From contig BFEA01000150.1 of assembly GCA_003427395.1 (NCBI GenBank), positions 1,133,091-1,175,484 on the forward strand: a DNA stretch of 42,394 nucleotides. The letters run 5' to 3'. A program made the position numbers and the translations under genes. The notes under the pieces are model-generated. The model saw only the letters and a list, made by a program, of their open reading frames with translations. It made no database searches and was not told where the DNA came from. The DNA is from Chara braunii. Its lineage: Eukaryota > Streptophyta > Charophyceae > Charales > Characeae. Shown one piece after another: positions 12,235 to 24,396 of this stretch (positions are counted from its first letter, which is position 1; each line of letters starts with the position of its first letter).

Positions 12235-12375
12235 AAGCGTGCCATAGCTACCGTAGTAAGCCGGCCCGACGTTCTGGTGTTCAGGAAGAGGAGGAGGAAG
12301 AAGCCATACGGCGTTTCGTTGTACGTCGAAATTTGAACTCCAATTTCAATTTCCAGGCGATCAACGGACAGAGAA
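11760..12375 (+). promoter_or_regulatory. Presumed promoter and 5' UTR region of the ThrRS gene
   Basis: This GC-rich segment lies directly upstream of the ThrRS start codon. It contains a (GT)n-(GA)n tract at about 12146-12230, common in plant 5' leaders, and an in-frame TGA at about 12334-12336 that fixes the ATG at 12376 as the first possible start in that frame. No convincing TATA box or transcription start can be pointed to. Assignment is by position only. Confidence 0.45.
12146..12230. repeat. Compound (GT)n-(GA)n microsatellite
   Basis: About 12 GT units pass directly into some 30 GA units with rare interruptions, 150 bases before the ThrRS ATG. The same GT-to-GA arrangement recurs at 15647 and 16190. 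Confidence 0.97.
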
Positions 12376-12581
12376 ATGGCGGGCATTGCGGTGGAAGATG
12401 GTCCGTCCAACTCCGTGTCCAATGGGACGGCGGCGCAGCCGGGACCACCATCAGCAGCTATGGCCGCCGTCAGCCTGACTCTTGGATCGAAGGAGTATTA
12501 TCAGCATCGTATCGTCATGTTCGAGAGGATTCAGAGGGAGCAGGCTGAGAAGCGCCAAAAAGAGGGAGGACAACCAATCAA
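12376..12581 (+). CDS. THRRS: ThrRS exon 1 (residues 1-68, plus 2 nt)
   Basis: This exon starts at an ATG with G at -3 and G at +4, the first Met after an in-frame TGA 40 bases upstream. It encodes a low-complexity Ala/Gly/Pro/Ser-rich start and then a basic, Glu/Gln/Lys-rich helix ([20 protein letters not shown]). Such charged N-terminal extensions are typical of eukaryotic ThrRS and precede the TGS domain. It ends in phase 2 at a consensus GTAAGT donor. The last two bases plus the first of exon 2 complete Lys 69. Confidence 0.93.
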
Positions 12582-15500
12582 GTAAGTCCCAACCTTCCGT
12601 ATCTCATCCTCAGCGTTTAAACCAGTCTCTCTCTTACAGCTTCTTGTGATCTTGTGATCTTGCTCCCTTTTTCTTTCTGTTGTTGCTTGCCGTGTCGTTT
12701 TCCATCTCCCACTAATCACGTCCTCTCTACGTCATTTCGCTTATCCTTCCTCGTCATCACGTCCTTTTACGTATGCGGCGATGGATCCTGCAGTGTGAAA
12801 GCTCGGTTCTTGTCGCCTCTCTCGAAAAGAAGCGCGCGTCTGGTTTTATGCTGATGTGTGTGTTGGCGGGACCTGTCTGTAGATTTCACCTACGGTAGAA
12901 CAAAATGATCTCCAACACCCGTATAGGTTATATAGGTCAAGGGTTCGAATCCCTTCTCTCTCCTGTAATGTAATTCCGCTGAGAGGTCGACCAACAGCTG
13001 TTTCTCTGTGCACTTGGCGCCGCCGGCAGGAAGGTGGGGGAATGCTTGATTGCCACGTTATTCGTGGAGGAGATGCGGGGGTGATCGCCTCGATTGGCAT
13101 CGGATGATAAGGATTGAGGTCGGTTTCGCGCAACGGAGTGTGGTAAGATTCTGCGGAACCTGAAGCTGTGTGTCGTGTGGAAGAAGACGGCAATGGAAAT
13201 GGAGCTTAGAAGCTGACGGCGATGGCGAATCTTATGTTGATAGTGCTTACGATGGGGATGTCGACGAGGACGACGATTATGAGGAGATGATGATGAGGTT
13301 GATGCAGATGGAGGTCGACGACGATGATGTGACGATTATGATTATGGTTATGATGATTATGGTGGTGGTGGTGGTAATGAGGACGGAGGTGGAATATGAT
13401 AAGGATGAGGGTGATGATGACGGAGATCGCTCGCTCACTCCTTTTCCTGTGAGGAGGATGATGAGCAGCAGACTGATCGATGACTGACCGGGGGGGGGAG
13501 GGAGTGGGGAGAGCAGTTAATCGATATGTATTGCGCAGCCAACCGGATATTACTTGTATTATTCAGGGGATCCGTAGTTTCTCTGGTTGTCTATCTCTCG
13601 GTCGATGGGAGACGCACATCTTTCGTTGAACTACTCATCATTCTATTATACCCTTGTCGTGGCTGAAGGATGGGTTAAAAAATAGAGAAAACTCAGAACA
13701 TAGACAGAACTTAGAAAATAGAGAAAACTTTGTCTGGGATGAAGTTTTGGCGGGCTTTGGTTTTCGTTTCCATCTCGATTTCATTTCTTAAAGATTACCG
13801 TAGTGAAAAGAGAATTTTCGTTCTGACTAAAGTTTTGGCGGGCGTTTTCGTTTCCATCTCGATTTCATCATTGCTTAAAGATTACCGTAGTGAAAAGCTA
13901 ATTTTTTCGTGCTGACTGAAGTTTTGGCGGGCTTTGGTTTTCGATTTTCCGCGTATGGCTTCGGTAGGTAGTGGCTGAGGATGTCTCAGTTCCCAGTTTA
14001 TAGGAAGGAAGTAGTTCAATATGATGATAAATATGCCATAGGCAATGACCATGATGATACATACCATAACCAGTACTTACAAGGGCTAGCGTAGCTCGGT
14101 TGTGTGTACACCCATGAGCTGTGGAAATGTAGATCGGAGTTCGATGATGATATCTCAAAGGCAGTCGCCGTTTTTTTTTTTTTTTTAAGAGACAAGAAAA
14201 GAAATTGATAACAAGTGCGGTAATCAATATGATAATCACTGTTGGTCTAGGCTACCAGAGTGGCCCGGGACCACTTTCCCGGCCGGGGCAAAAAAGATGA
14301 AAACAATAAAATAAAATTGTTTTCTATTTTTATTTTTATTTTAAATTTGGTAAAGAATTCGATGTGACCGTGAGGCAAAAGTTGTTCAGTTTATTTTTCT
14401 GCATAACATTTTTTTTTTTCCAGAATTTTCGGATTTTCTTTTTTTTTCGCTGGGACCTCCTTTGGTCGTTACACGCCCGGCCCGCCCGGGCAAACAAGGT
14501 TACCCGGGCGGCCCGGCTGGTAGCCTAGCTGCTGTCGGCACCAAAAAATAAAAAAAGATAAAAAATGGATAATAACTTAATAAGAACTTATAATAAGTAA
14601 CAAATCCGATAAACGGATATAATTTTAAAAAATGATAAGATGGCATGGTATGTGTCATGTATTTTAGAGATCCCAGCTGACTGTTTTGTAGCGCGGTTTC
14701 GTCGCGATCGCGGTCTGCGACGCAGTTCCGTTCCTGACCGAAGTGCATCGAGATCGCAACCCGGTCGTCCGGGGGCGCGAGGCGACGCCGACCGATCGTC
14801 TTGTTTTTTTTGTTTTTTTTTTCCCGTTTCTTTTCTATTTCGTTTCCGCTTTTTCTGAATGTGATTTATTTCCCTCTTTTTTTTTACCTAGGTACATGGT
14901 TTTCAACTTTTCACGACTCGATGAAACGGTTTGTCTTTGACAAGCAATGGATCCCAAAGATTGGTGCAGGGAGACATTACCTTCGTCCGTACAGGACGCA
15001 CTGATCAAGAGAGGAATCGAGGAACGAATGAGCGAACGAATCAAGAAACCAAATCAAGGAACGAATCAACGAACCAAATCAAAGAACGACGAATCAACGA
15101 ACCAAATCAAAGAACGACGAATCAAGGAACCAAATCAAGGAACGAATCAGCGAACGAACGAATCAAGGAACGGGTGAATCATAAAGGAACGGGTGAATCA
15201 TAAAGGAACGAGCGAATCATAAAGGAACGAACGAATCAAGTAACGAATGGAGGTGGGTATAAGTGAATCAATTGTGGATGGGGAATTACTGCAATTGCTG
15301 ATCGTGAATGATTGGTGGAAGATGTGATGATGGGCGACGAGGAATGACGTGTGAGGACAGATTGGAGCAGAATATGAAGCAAAGACGAACGGTGAACGAG
15401 GTAGATGAGAGATGAGCGGTCGATGTATTTTTGAGGTGTTGGTGAATGATCAATGGATGGTCGATTGGGGAAATGAGTGCAAGGAATGGCTGATGGCGAT

Positions 15501-15646
15501 TGAAAGTAATTGCGAGATGATTAGCGGTTGGTCAATGGTGATCACCGACTGGTCACCTACTCACTGTAAATTTGAAGGATGATGAATATGTAGGATGTGA
15601 TGAACTTCGATATGAAATGAATGGTTGATTAGATATGTGTGAGAGA

Positions 15647-15735
<89 letters not shown>

Positions 15736-16222
15736 GTTAAGTCGTCAATGAAGGCCATGGACGGTGATGGCGACTGAGGCAGCTGGAAGAAATGATGACA
15801 CGCAGTTGAAAGGGAAGCGGTGGTAAGGTGAACACCACTGCGTTAGGGATCGCGGGTAGGGTTGAGCGTAAGGTCGTGGGGGGAACTTAGACCTTGAGAA
15901 GATCTCTGTGATGGGAGGAAGAGAGGGTGCGCTGCGCCATCTGGTAGACAGCCTCAGCTAAGGTCGTCGGTACGAAATACCATTTTCATGAAACGGCTAC
16001 CGTCACTGGAATAGAACGCCCGGTCATTAAAGCCGTATCTGGTACAATTTCGAGTCCAGATACGGCTATAATGACCGGGCGTTCTATTCGGGTCAAGACG
16101 GTAGTAAAAAACGCAGATCAGTTCCATCGAACCCACAGGAGTCGTCAAAGCTCTCATCTTTAAGTGCTACCAGATGATAGGGGACCCGTGTGTGTGCGTG
16201 TGCGCGCGCGCGCGCGCGCGCG

Positions 16223-16295
<73 letters not shown>

Positions 16296-16943
16296 CAGGC
16301 CGGTGGGATAAAGTGGCGCAGTGAGCTAGCGGACAAGGAGAAGAAAACGATTGGCTCATTGTTGGGATACTGCAGAAAGACGGGATATGATGGGGTTAAT
16401 GGAGGACGTGGTTTATAAGGTGGACTAAGGGGGCCGCACTGCAATTGTGAGGACTTTTGGCAATAAATAAAGAGATTGAATTTAGGTGATTGATGAATGA
16501 TCGGAACCATGTATGCGGCGAAATCATTTGCTGTATCAGAAATCTTGTGATATGACAGGATCTAGAAGTCGTGGACCTATAACCAGTCGGCGGGAAGACA
16601 AGGCTAGTTGCCTGTTTTTTTTTTTTCCTTTTTTTTTTTGCATTTCAGTTGTGCTCTGGACGTTGATTCTCAATTGTTGGACTCATTATGCCAGCTGATG
16701 TATCATGCAAGAGGAAATGTTTTTTTTTTTTTTTCCTTTCCTTTTCTTTTTGAAGCGTGAGGGCGTTGAGATACCGTCATGGAGCTGACCCACCCTAGGG
16801 AATTCACAATGATCTGATTCTGCACATCTGGTTGTTTTTGTGGCTTCGAACGTAAAGGGGTCTGTATTTCAACAGTTCATGGGTGTACTAACTGAGCTAG
16901 GCGCGTTGGTGAAATGCTCTGTTTTGTCTCGTTCTCTTCTGCT

Positions 16944-16975
<32 letters not shown>

Positions 16976-16984
16976 TTTTTTTTT

Positions 16985-17034
<50 letters not shown>

Positions 17035-20000
17035 GACGACTGTTTTGATATTAAATAACAAGGACTGGGGCCGGGGGCCCCACAATTCAACCCGGATTGC
17101 TGGAAAACAGGTCCAGCGTCGTGTCTTTGGTACCAGACTGGAAAACAGGTCCAGCGTCCTGTCTTTGGTAACAGACTGGAAAACAGGTCCAGCGTCCTGT
17201 CTTTGGTACCAGACTGGAAAACAGGTCGAGTGTCCTCAAAAGTAGAGAAAGAAAAAACAGGCTGGGTCTTTGGTACCAGACTGGAAAACAGGTCCGGTGT
17301 CCTCAGAAGCAGAGAAAGAAAAAACAGGCTGGAAACCAGATCCAGCGTCCTTTCCAGAAGTTTTCTGTTTTTTTTTTTCACTTTTTGTTTCGTTGAATTG
17401 AACTAATGATGGATCATTTCTCTTGCTGTTTTTTTTTTTTTTTTTTCCCTTTCTTTGGGCCGGGTTTGGCATGCCTCCTGAAAAAAATCAGGGTGACGAT
17501 GCCAGATGGAGCAGTGAAGGAGGCCCAAAAGTACTTGACAACGCCAATGGACATTGCACGCGCCATCTCCAAAGGGCTTGCGGATAATGCTCTTATTGCC
17601 AAAGTACGTATGCGCTTTCTTCAAACAATGTGTATGGTGTATGGTTTCCTCTTGTTGGCATTTGATCTTTTTCCGTTATTCACTACATACATGTATAGAT
17701 GATATGGACGTATCGGTTCATCTCCATCTCATCAATTTAGTTGTTAGGAATTGTTTTTTTTTCTTCTTACAAACAGTTCCAATTGGCGCTTTATTAATGA
17801 ATTGTTATCTTTCTTTTTCTTATCCTTCAAGTACGTACGTCATATGCTCTTATAACCAAGCAGATGTGGCTGATAATGGTGTACACAAGTAGTTGTTAGC
17901 AAACAGATGGTGTGTTCCAATCCTCATGATGGAGTCAGGGGGGTACATTAATGTGAATAAGGTGGGTAGCGATAATGTTAAGGGCTAGCCACCCTGAATG
18001 AGACAGAAACGTAGTTGGTAGCAAACAGATGGTGTGTTCCAATCCTCGTGATGGAGTCAGGTGGGTTTCATTAACGTGAATCAGGTGGGTACAATAATAA
18101 TGTTAAGGGCTATCCCCCTTTTCTTTTAGAGTACCGATGCTCTGTGATTGCCACCGAAGTACTTCTGCTCTTATTTCTTATTTCCGAAGTATTTATATAT
18201 GCTCTATTGGCAAAGTATTTGGCAGGAGGTGAACGGAGGTCGAAAATTTCAGCGTTTTTTTTTTTTTTTTGAATGCTGAAAAATCAAAAGACTTGGCCAG
18301 TGTCCTTCGGGACATCCGTTAAAATTGGAACGATACAGAGAGAGAAGATTAGCATGGCCCCTGCGCAAGGATGACACACATAAATCGAGAAGCGGTCCAA
18401 ATTATTAAAAAAAAAAAGAAAAAAGAAAAGACTTAGCCAGCAAATCATGCTTTCAGTGTTGTTTTACATGGTTAACCCCGTTAACCACGGGTCAAGTTTT
18501 TTTATGCTCTTATTGCAAAAAATATCTATGCTCTCATTGGCATCTAATCATAACGTATATTTCCACTAATCATTATGTATTTCCACCAATCATTACGGTT
18601 TGCTACTCATCGTTACGGATGGGCACTCATCATTCAGCGGTTTGTTACAAGGGTGGTCGCTCCTGAATCCTCCTCTTTTGCCTCTGTTTTGTTTTTGTTA
18701 GGGTCTCATGTCAGTGATCGAGGTTGTGGCTACGCTCTTGTCTAATGTCATTACCGAGGGGAAGGCGTACCCCTGCATTGTATTTTGGCATATTGACAAG
18801 AATAGTCAATGGGCCAACTTAATTGAATGTACTGATACAGATTGGTTTGCCTCTTTGTGAATGACCTCCCCCACCTCCTGCCGCCCCTCCCCCTCCTCCT
18901 TCCGTTCCCCCCAAAACCCGTGGCTTCTTCCATTCTTGGGCCACGTGGTTGATCTTACTGCAAAGAAGCGAGTCATCTGTCCCATTGTTGAGAAACTTTG
19001 CCCGGTTTCCTTAGCTGCACGTTCGTAATGCTTTGAGACAGCTGTATGGTGGATTTGTGTTTGAGGTCGGTTGTCTGATGTCTGCTCCAGTTTTTTTTTT
19101 TTTTCATTCAGCGGATATCTTGCAGGTCCTGTTGCTACTTTCTCTTGTGTGATGCACGCAAAATTGGTGATATGCTTTGCTCTTTCGCCGCTGTCTCTAC
19201 CAAACATGATTGCTCAGACGTGGTCGTGATATGTCGTAGCTGCTGTATTAATGACTCTCATTTTTTTCTTGCCCTTTCTCCAGAAGGGGACAACCGTAAT
19301 GTTATTGTATTCATCCGATCTCATTCCGTCAAGATCCCAACTCATGATCAGCTTATTAGCTGTTACGTGCGTGCACAATTCAGCCACGCTGGCTGGCTGG
19401 GTTATTATTCTGTTCTTCGTTCACCCTGTACCTGTTTGTTAGTTATCTGCTTATGCTTATGCTTATGCTTATGCTTATGCTTATGACTTCTGAACCATCA
19501 CATAACCCCACCTTCGTGGTCATGTTCTTTCTCCCCTTTCTTTTTTTTGAATAAAGTGAAGTTAGCTGCGTGATGTTATTGTACTTACCTGACTATCTCA
19601 GGATTTGAGCTCATGATGCCACTGAGCCAGATGGGCGGGGGGGTCTTCCTGGTGATGTTTTGTGTCCCTTGAGATTCGAACTTCCGTGCCGCTCCCCACG
19701 AATTGATTGGAGCTTTGTTAAAAAAAAAAAAAAAAAAAACCTTCCGTCTTGCTCTTTTGCCCCATTACGATATGGAACTGTCTCAGCAAGAGAGGGGTTG
19801 CAAGTTTAGCTGAGGAGTTATATGGGAGTAAATGTTAAGCGGGAAGAAGGCGGTGCAGAGTAAGCAGACACACCCTTAAACCCTAAGCCCAAAACCTTAA
19901 TTCAATCTAGCTGGTGGGTTTTGTAACAGTAAATGCAGACGGGGATGGTGAAGGAAAACAAAACTACCTTCATCTTTTGCATTTGTACACGCACACGCTC

Positions 20001-20117
20001 TTCTCACAAATGCACCCTTGCAGCATACAAATAGGAAACAATTTCTCTCTATACCTGATGGATGAAAAGAAAGTGGGCTGTTGTGGTGAGTTGGTGGTTT
20101 ATGGCATGCGCACACAC

Positions 20118-20154
<37 letters not shown>

Positions 20155-23100
20155 GTCATGCTTTTTTTGAGTGTATAGCGAATATGACAACACACTACAA
20201 CAAACACTACAATGCACACTCCAATACACAGTGCAACTCACACTGCAACACACTCATGCGCACTCACACACAGAGGACAAATATGATACAATTTCTCTAT
20301 ACCGGATGGATGAAAAGAAAGAGGGCTGTTGTGGTGAATTGTTGGTTTATGGCGTGTGTGCACACACACACTACAACAAACACTACAATGCACACTTCAA
20401 TACACACTGCTACACACACTGCAACGCACACATGCGCACTCACACGCAGAGGACTGTCGTACTGGCTGCCATGATTGTCAGGAATTTGAAATGGGCAGTC
20501 TGCTAGGATTGCAGGGTTGGTGTCCTTCGGGTCATCCGTTAAAATTGGAACGATACAGAGAACATTGATTAGCATGGCCCCTGCGCAAGGATGACACGCC
20601 TAAATCGAGAAATGGTCCAAATTAAAAAAAAAAAAAAAGGATTGCAGGGTTTACCATTCTTCTAGAGAGTATCGACCGTTAACTCTGATGAGCAAGGGGA
20701 TGAGTCCTTATCTATCAGCCAGTCGAATACATACTGGGCAGAGTGTCGAGGTCTAACCTTGTAATCAGTCAGTGCAAGTTTCAGAGAACAGTCTGTCACA
20801 GTTACTCTTTTTGTGTTGTCTCCAGCAAACACTCCATCGCATGAATGCACACATCTGAAAAAGGAAACGTAAGGGTGCCGTAGGCAAAGGAAAAACAACA
20901 GATGTGCTAATTCAGAGACACAAACTTCCAGGTCTTTCGCATGATGTGCGATGTCATTGTGCTGTAGACAAGGGAAAAAAACAGATCTTTGGTGGGAAAG
21001 AAAATTTGAGAAACCTAGTTGAGACATCGATTTTGCTGCGCATGTCAAATGCGTGTAGGCTGCTTGAGAGAGGGCGGCTCCTGTGAACCATGCTCTCCGG
21101 CTTCTACTCCCTGTAGGATTGCATCCAAGCACTTAGGCCCCATGAACTCGTAATCCTCCTTGTAGCCATGGCCTGCCATTTTTTTTTGCGGACCGATTTG
21201 TGGGGCTAGGTACAGATGTGTGCCTGAGGTAGAATTTCTGTGCCTGGGTTTTGTGGTGGCTTTGGTTGGATGTTTAAGACTCCCAAATGTGTCCTTGGTT
21301 TGGGAGATCATAATGTACGCAACAGGTGCACCCAGTTTAGGGAACATCAGGGAACTTTTCTGGGCAACAGCAGGGTCCCTATGCTCCCAAATCAGAACGA
21401 CAGATTGTGCAATCTTTTGCAGTGTCAGTACTAGCTTCCTCGATAATCATTTTCAAATTTCAATTCAATATTGAATTCATTATCCATAAATTAACATACA
21501 TGAACGGATGGAGAGGGATTCAAACCCCTGATATTTTGTAATATGTCAGTTTTCGGCCTAACTTTAGAGTCGTTCACACCTGTTGTGGTGGTGGCGATGT
21601 GCGGGATCGCATCGGATCTTCCAGGTCAATGGAGTTCTGTGGGACATGGCAAGGCCATTTGAGGAAGATTGCACGTTGCAAATCTTCAACTTCAATACTG
21701 ATGAAGGAAGGGACACATTCTGGCACTCCAGTGCGCACATCTTGGGAGAAGTAAGCTTTTTCCGACCAGCCAACTGAGGTCAACGTCGTGGGTAGTTTGC
21801 CATGTATGTGCATGGTGGGCAACGCTGCTTTTTTTTTTCAGGGAGGGGAAGGGAGATGGGGGTGTAATTCTGATATCTTTGGTTCTCTTTGCCTGCCCCG
21901 TCAGTGCACTTCCTCCGATTTCAATTGTAATCTCTGCTTTTTATATTCTTCCTCTTGTGAGTGCTGCTTGATTCTCTCTCTCCCTCTTTTTCTCCCTCTG
22001 TCTCTCTCTCCCTCTCTCTCCCTCTCTCTCTCTCCCTCTCTCTCTCCCTCTCTCTCTCTCTATCCCTCTCCCCTCCTTCTTTCCCTCCCTCTTCCTCTCT
22101 CTGCCTCTCTCTCCGTCTCTCTCCCTCTCTCCGTCTCTCCCTCTCTCCCTCTCTCTCCTTCTCTCGCCCTCTCTCCCTCTCTCTCCGTCTCTCTCCATCT
22201 CTCGTTCTCTCTTGGTTGTGATTGCTGATTGATTCTCTCTCTCTCTCCCTCTTTTTCTCCCTCTATCTCTGTCTCTCTCTCTCCCTCTCTCTCCCTCTCC
22301 CTCTCCCTCTCTATCCCTCTGCCCTCCTTTCCCTCCCCCTGGCTCTCTCTGGCTCTCTCTGGCTCTCCGTGGCTCTCACTGGCTCCCTCTCTCCCTCTCT
22401 CTCCCTCTCTCTCCCTCTCTCCGTCTCTCTCCGTCTCTCTCCATCTCTCGTTCTCTCTTGGTTGTGATTGCTGCTTGATTCTCTCTCTCTCTCCCTCTTT
22501 TTCTCCCTCTATCTGTCTCTCTCTCTCCCTCTCTCTCCCTCTCCCTCTCCCTCTCTATCCCTCTGCCCTCCTTTCCCTCCCTCTGGCTCTCTCTGGCTCT
22601 CTCTGGCTCTCTCTGGCTCTCTCTGGCTCTCTCTCCGTCTCTCTCCATCCCTCGTTCTCTCTCTTGGTTGCTCTCTTTTGTGGGCATGCGCGTGATTGTG
22701 CATATTGCCATGATATTGGTATGTAAATGCTGCCTGTAATCAGTACTAATCACTAATATCATATTATGTATTGGTTGGCTTTGTGCTCAGGTTTGAGTTT
22801 GATGTTGACTGTTCTGTGATTCTTGATCCCATTTTGATCTTTTGCAGGCTTTGGAAATTGAATACAATTGTCATCTGTGCATTGGACCTTGTACGACAAG
22901 AGGAGAGGTAAGGATTTCCTCAGGCTTTTTTCTTTTTTGGTCAGAGTTTGAGTTGCATGGTTAAATGGGCATGGTTGGAAAACAGTGCCCAGATGTTTGT
23001 GTGGCTCTCTTTCCTTAGTTACCGAGAATGGATGGCCCATGATACGGCTCCATTGAGGTCATAGACCAACATCATGACCTGATGGTTAAACTAGGTTGAG

Positions 23101-24324
23101 CTGGCTGTGACTGGGGCGTGGCGGCAAGCAGGGCCTGAGCCTTTTCATTGTGAGCAGAACCTCCTGGGCAATCTTGTGATGACAGCAACAGTGATGAGCT
23201 GAGTATGTGGTGACACTATGATGATGGATGATAATGCTAGGCAAACGTCAAATTGGGATATCGGGTCAGCTCCCGGAGACAATAAAATCAAGAATTGTCA
23301 ATCCCGCGAGCCAACTGAAGAATGGCAGGCCAATAGGTTGCCAGAGCGGTTGTAACAGGTATTCTTGGCTTAAACCCCCGGTACCTCCGACCATTTTCGT
23401 TTCTGGCGGCCGAGCCCTTAACAACACGGCGCGTTAACGGCCGCCAAAGAATGAAATAGCTGGGAAGGCGAGTTTTGGTTAAAAGTTTAAACTTTGAAGG
23501 CTTAAAGATGGGTTGAAGAGCGAGGATTGGAGTTGGGTTCACATCAAGGAGCACAGCAACAGTTGTCTAACATAGAGTTCAGCATCAAGGTCCAAGCTTG
23601 ACCTAGGTATTGACGGAGGAAGAGAAGGGTGGGGAAGGTGGAGGGAAAGAAGAAGGAAAGTAGAGAGGAACATGGCGTATGTGATGATGATGAAGATTGG
23701 ACTTGTCTTGCTCATCTTTGTAGTTATGTTGTCAGCAGGACGTGCTACGCTGTTGGTTTTATCGACTTCTCAATGTTAGCGGTAATGGCATCTTCTTGTG
23801 AATGCTGCTGCGAAGTACGTGATGTACGGGCAGCTGCTGGTTTGAATTTTCTGTCTACAGTCTATTTACGGTTGGGGTTTTCATGATTTGTCGGTTATGG
23901 TTTCATGATTTGTCCTGAAGGATTGTAGCCTATGTTCATTCAGATTGTATTCTGTGTTTCATCAGATATGGAAGGTGATTGTTTCGAGTACAGAGCAGTG
24001 GCCAATGTCTCATGTGTTGATTCTGATTGCAGGGCTTTTATTACGATGGGTTTTATGGAGAAAAGACGCTAAGTGAAGCCAACTTCAAGCCAATTGAGAA
24101 ATGCGTTGAAAAGATTGCAAAGGTATGCTAATGGGCGGGGATGAAGTAGTAACCTTTTCCTTGGCTGTATCCTGCTTCGAGTTTCACAATCTTCATCGGA
24201 TATCCATGATGAATGTGTGCCTGTATTCAGGTGGAATACATGCTGAGCAGACTGAAATCTGCACACTCTATGACCGCTCAGACGTACCAACCTGCCAAAA
24301 CGTGGACATTGATGTGGTGTGGGG

Positions 24325-24396
<72 letters not shown>

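Larger units (their letters stand above)
12582..17491 (+). other. ThrRS intron 1 (4,910 bp)
   Basis: GT-AG intron. It holds a tRNA-Trp-like remnant (12876-12963), a GAT-rich low-complexity stretch (13260-13420), an 88-bp tandem repeat, the CTAG-ended element, an AACGAATCA minisatellite, three GA tracts, one palindromic element, long T-runs and a 38-bp minisatellite. No other gene is seen on either strand. Confidence 0.9.
17604..21624 (+). other. ThrRS intron 2 (4,021 bp)
   Basis: GT-AG intron holding a 122-bp tandem duplication, two retroposed U6 snRNA copies, a GCTTAT hexanucleotide tract, a CA-rich duplicated block and a tRNA-Ser-like remnant next to the acceptor. The remainder (for example 18450-19440 and 20660-21480) shows no recognisable gene. 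Confidence 0.9.

Noticed and set aside
11976-12422. 148-codon minus-strand frame overlapping the ThrRS 5' region
   Set aside because: It includes the GT/GA tract (His-Thr and Ser-Leu runs) and overlaps exon 1 in antisense. No domain.
13170-13487. 105-codon acidic open frame in intron 1
   Set aside because: It is produced by GATGAT/GACGAT simple sequence, giving Asp/Glu then Met/Val runs. It has no domain and lies within an intron.
16869-17381. 170-codon minus-strand frame with a poly-Lys stretch
   Set aside because: It arises from the T-tract and the 38-bp minisatellite read in reverse and has no gene-like composition.
19675-19758. Possible tiny retroposed insert: ACTTCCGTGCCGCTC before and ACCTTCCGTCTTGCTC after an A-run
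   Set aside because: The flanking match has several mismatches and the insert would be only about 30 bases with no recognisable RNA source.
21788-22726. Long Leu/Ser/Pro and Arg/Glu frames on both strands
   Set aside because: These are translations of the CT-rich repeat. All frames stay open because the units lack stop codons.
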